Part shown: in pieces, positions 63,943-64,000 of the stretch | Position numbering within the stretch: the stretch's first letter is position 1 | How the letters are laid out: each line of letters starts with the position of its first letter | Origin: Neoroseomonas lacus | GTDB lineage: Bacteria; Pseudomonadota; Alphaproteobacteria; Acetobacterales; Acetobacteraceae | Direction: 5' to 3' | DNA length: 64,000 nucleotides | Assembly: GCF_014644535.1 (NCBI RefSeq) | Contig: NZ_BMKW01000010.1 | Span: 153,664 to 217,663, forward strand | The notes under the pieces: model-generated | Seen by the model: only the letters and a program-made list of their open reading frames with translations | What the model was told of the DNA's origin: nothing | Database searches by the model: none | Made by a program: the position numbers and the translations under genes

Positions 63943-64000
63943 ATCGGCATCATGCCCCTGACGCGCCGCCGAGCATGACCGCGTGCATCAGGCCTTCGGC

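Noticed and set aside
63950-64000. Sixteen-codon minus-strand tail (ends in GGASGA) at the right edge
   Set aside because: Could be the end of a gene outside the window, but 51 bases are not enough to support it.

Overview
The window looks like chromosomal DNA of a high-GC alphaproteobacterium, most likely an Acetobacteraceae of the Roseomonas type. This is an inference from the GC-rich third positions, the NDUFA12/MlaD/DUF2155 cluster typical of alphaproteobacteria, a phasin with PhaR-like sites, a ClpS-ClpA pair, a DUF6065 protein and many orphan SBP_bac_5 receptors. I see no rRNA, tRNA, CRISPR array, insertion sequence or prophage.

Region 1 (115-21173) is a capsule locus and the most interesting part. 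A plus-strand run (glycosyltransferase, a 2410-residue KS-AT-DH-(MT-like)-ER-KR-ACP polyketide synthase, an alpha-oxoamine synthase, a formyltransferase) converges on a minus-strand run (kpsC, kpsS, a short-chain dehydrogenase, an LtaS/sulfatase-type transferase). From a shared control region at 16171-16353 a second plus-strand operon leaves: lipoprotein, kpsM, kpsT, kpsE, kpsD. The PKS/AOS/SDR/LtaS-like set matches the rkpA-rkpG-rkpH-rkpI lipid genes of Sinorhizobium K-antigen loci, so the region probably makes a dedicated sphingoid-like lipid and exports a capsule through an ABC transporter. The formyltransferase is an addition that suggests an N-formylated lipid.

Region 2 (21298-35223) holds single genes: a metallophosphoesterase, a Ser/Thr kinase fused to a universal-stress domain, a LysR regulator, a peptide-type solute receptor, a 2-oxoglutarate oxygenase, prfC, a secreted protein of 20-residue Asp/Gly/Arg repeats, an MFS exporter, galU with a polysaccharide deacetylase, and a D,D-carboxypeptidase.

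Region 3 (35574-52221) holds the phasin, clpS-clpA, pncA, an AhpD-like protein, and a tightly coupled minus-strand operon (EamA, NERD-DUF2075 ATPase, secreted EEP phosphatase, MFS, PPK2; every junction an ATGA overlap). It continues with a FemAB/GNAT-like protein, RidA, a catalytically empty NrdJ paralogue, and NDUFA12-mlaD-small protein-DUF2155.

Region 4 (52292-63733) holds a membrane-fused FAD desaturase divergent from a TetR gene over a paired operator, an MscS channel with a cyclic-nucleotide-binding domain that appears to start at CTG, a 59-residue peptide gene with two identical decapeptides followed by a hairpin and a DUF6065 gene, a RadC-like protein lacking its JAMM histidines, a SARP/BTAD regulator, an M20 amidohydrolase and a second SBP_bac_5 receptor.

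Convergent gene ends and several other gaps carry GC-rich hairpins with three-base loops. At least seven belong to one recognisable dispersed family. Two of them sit inside a longer composite repeat.
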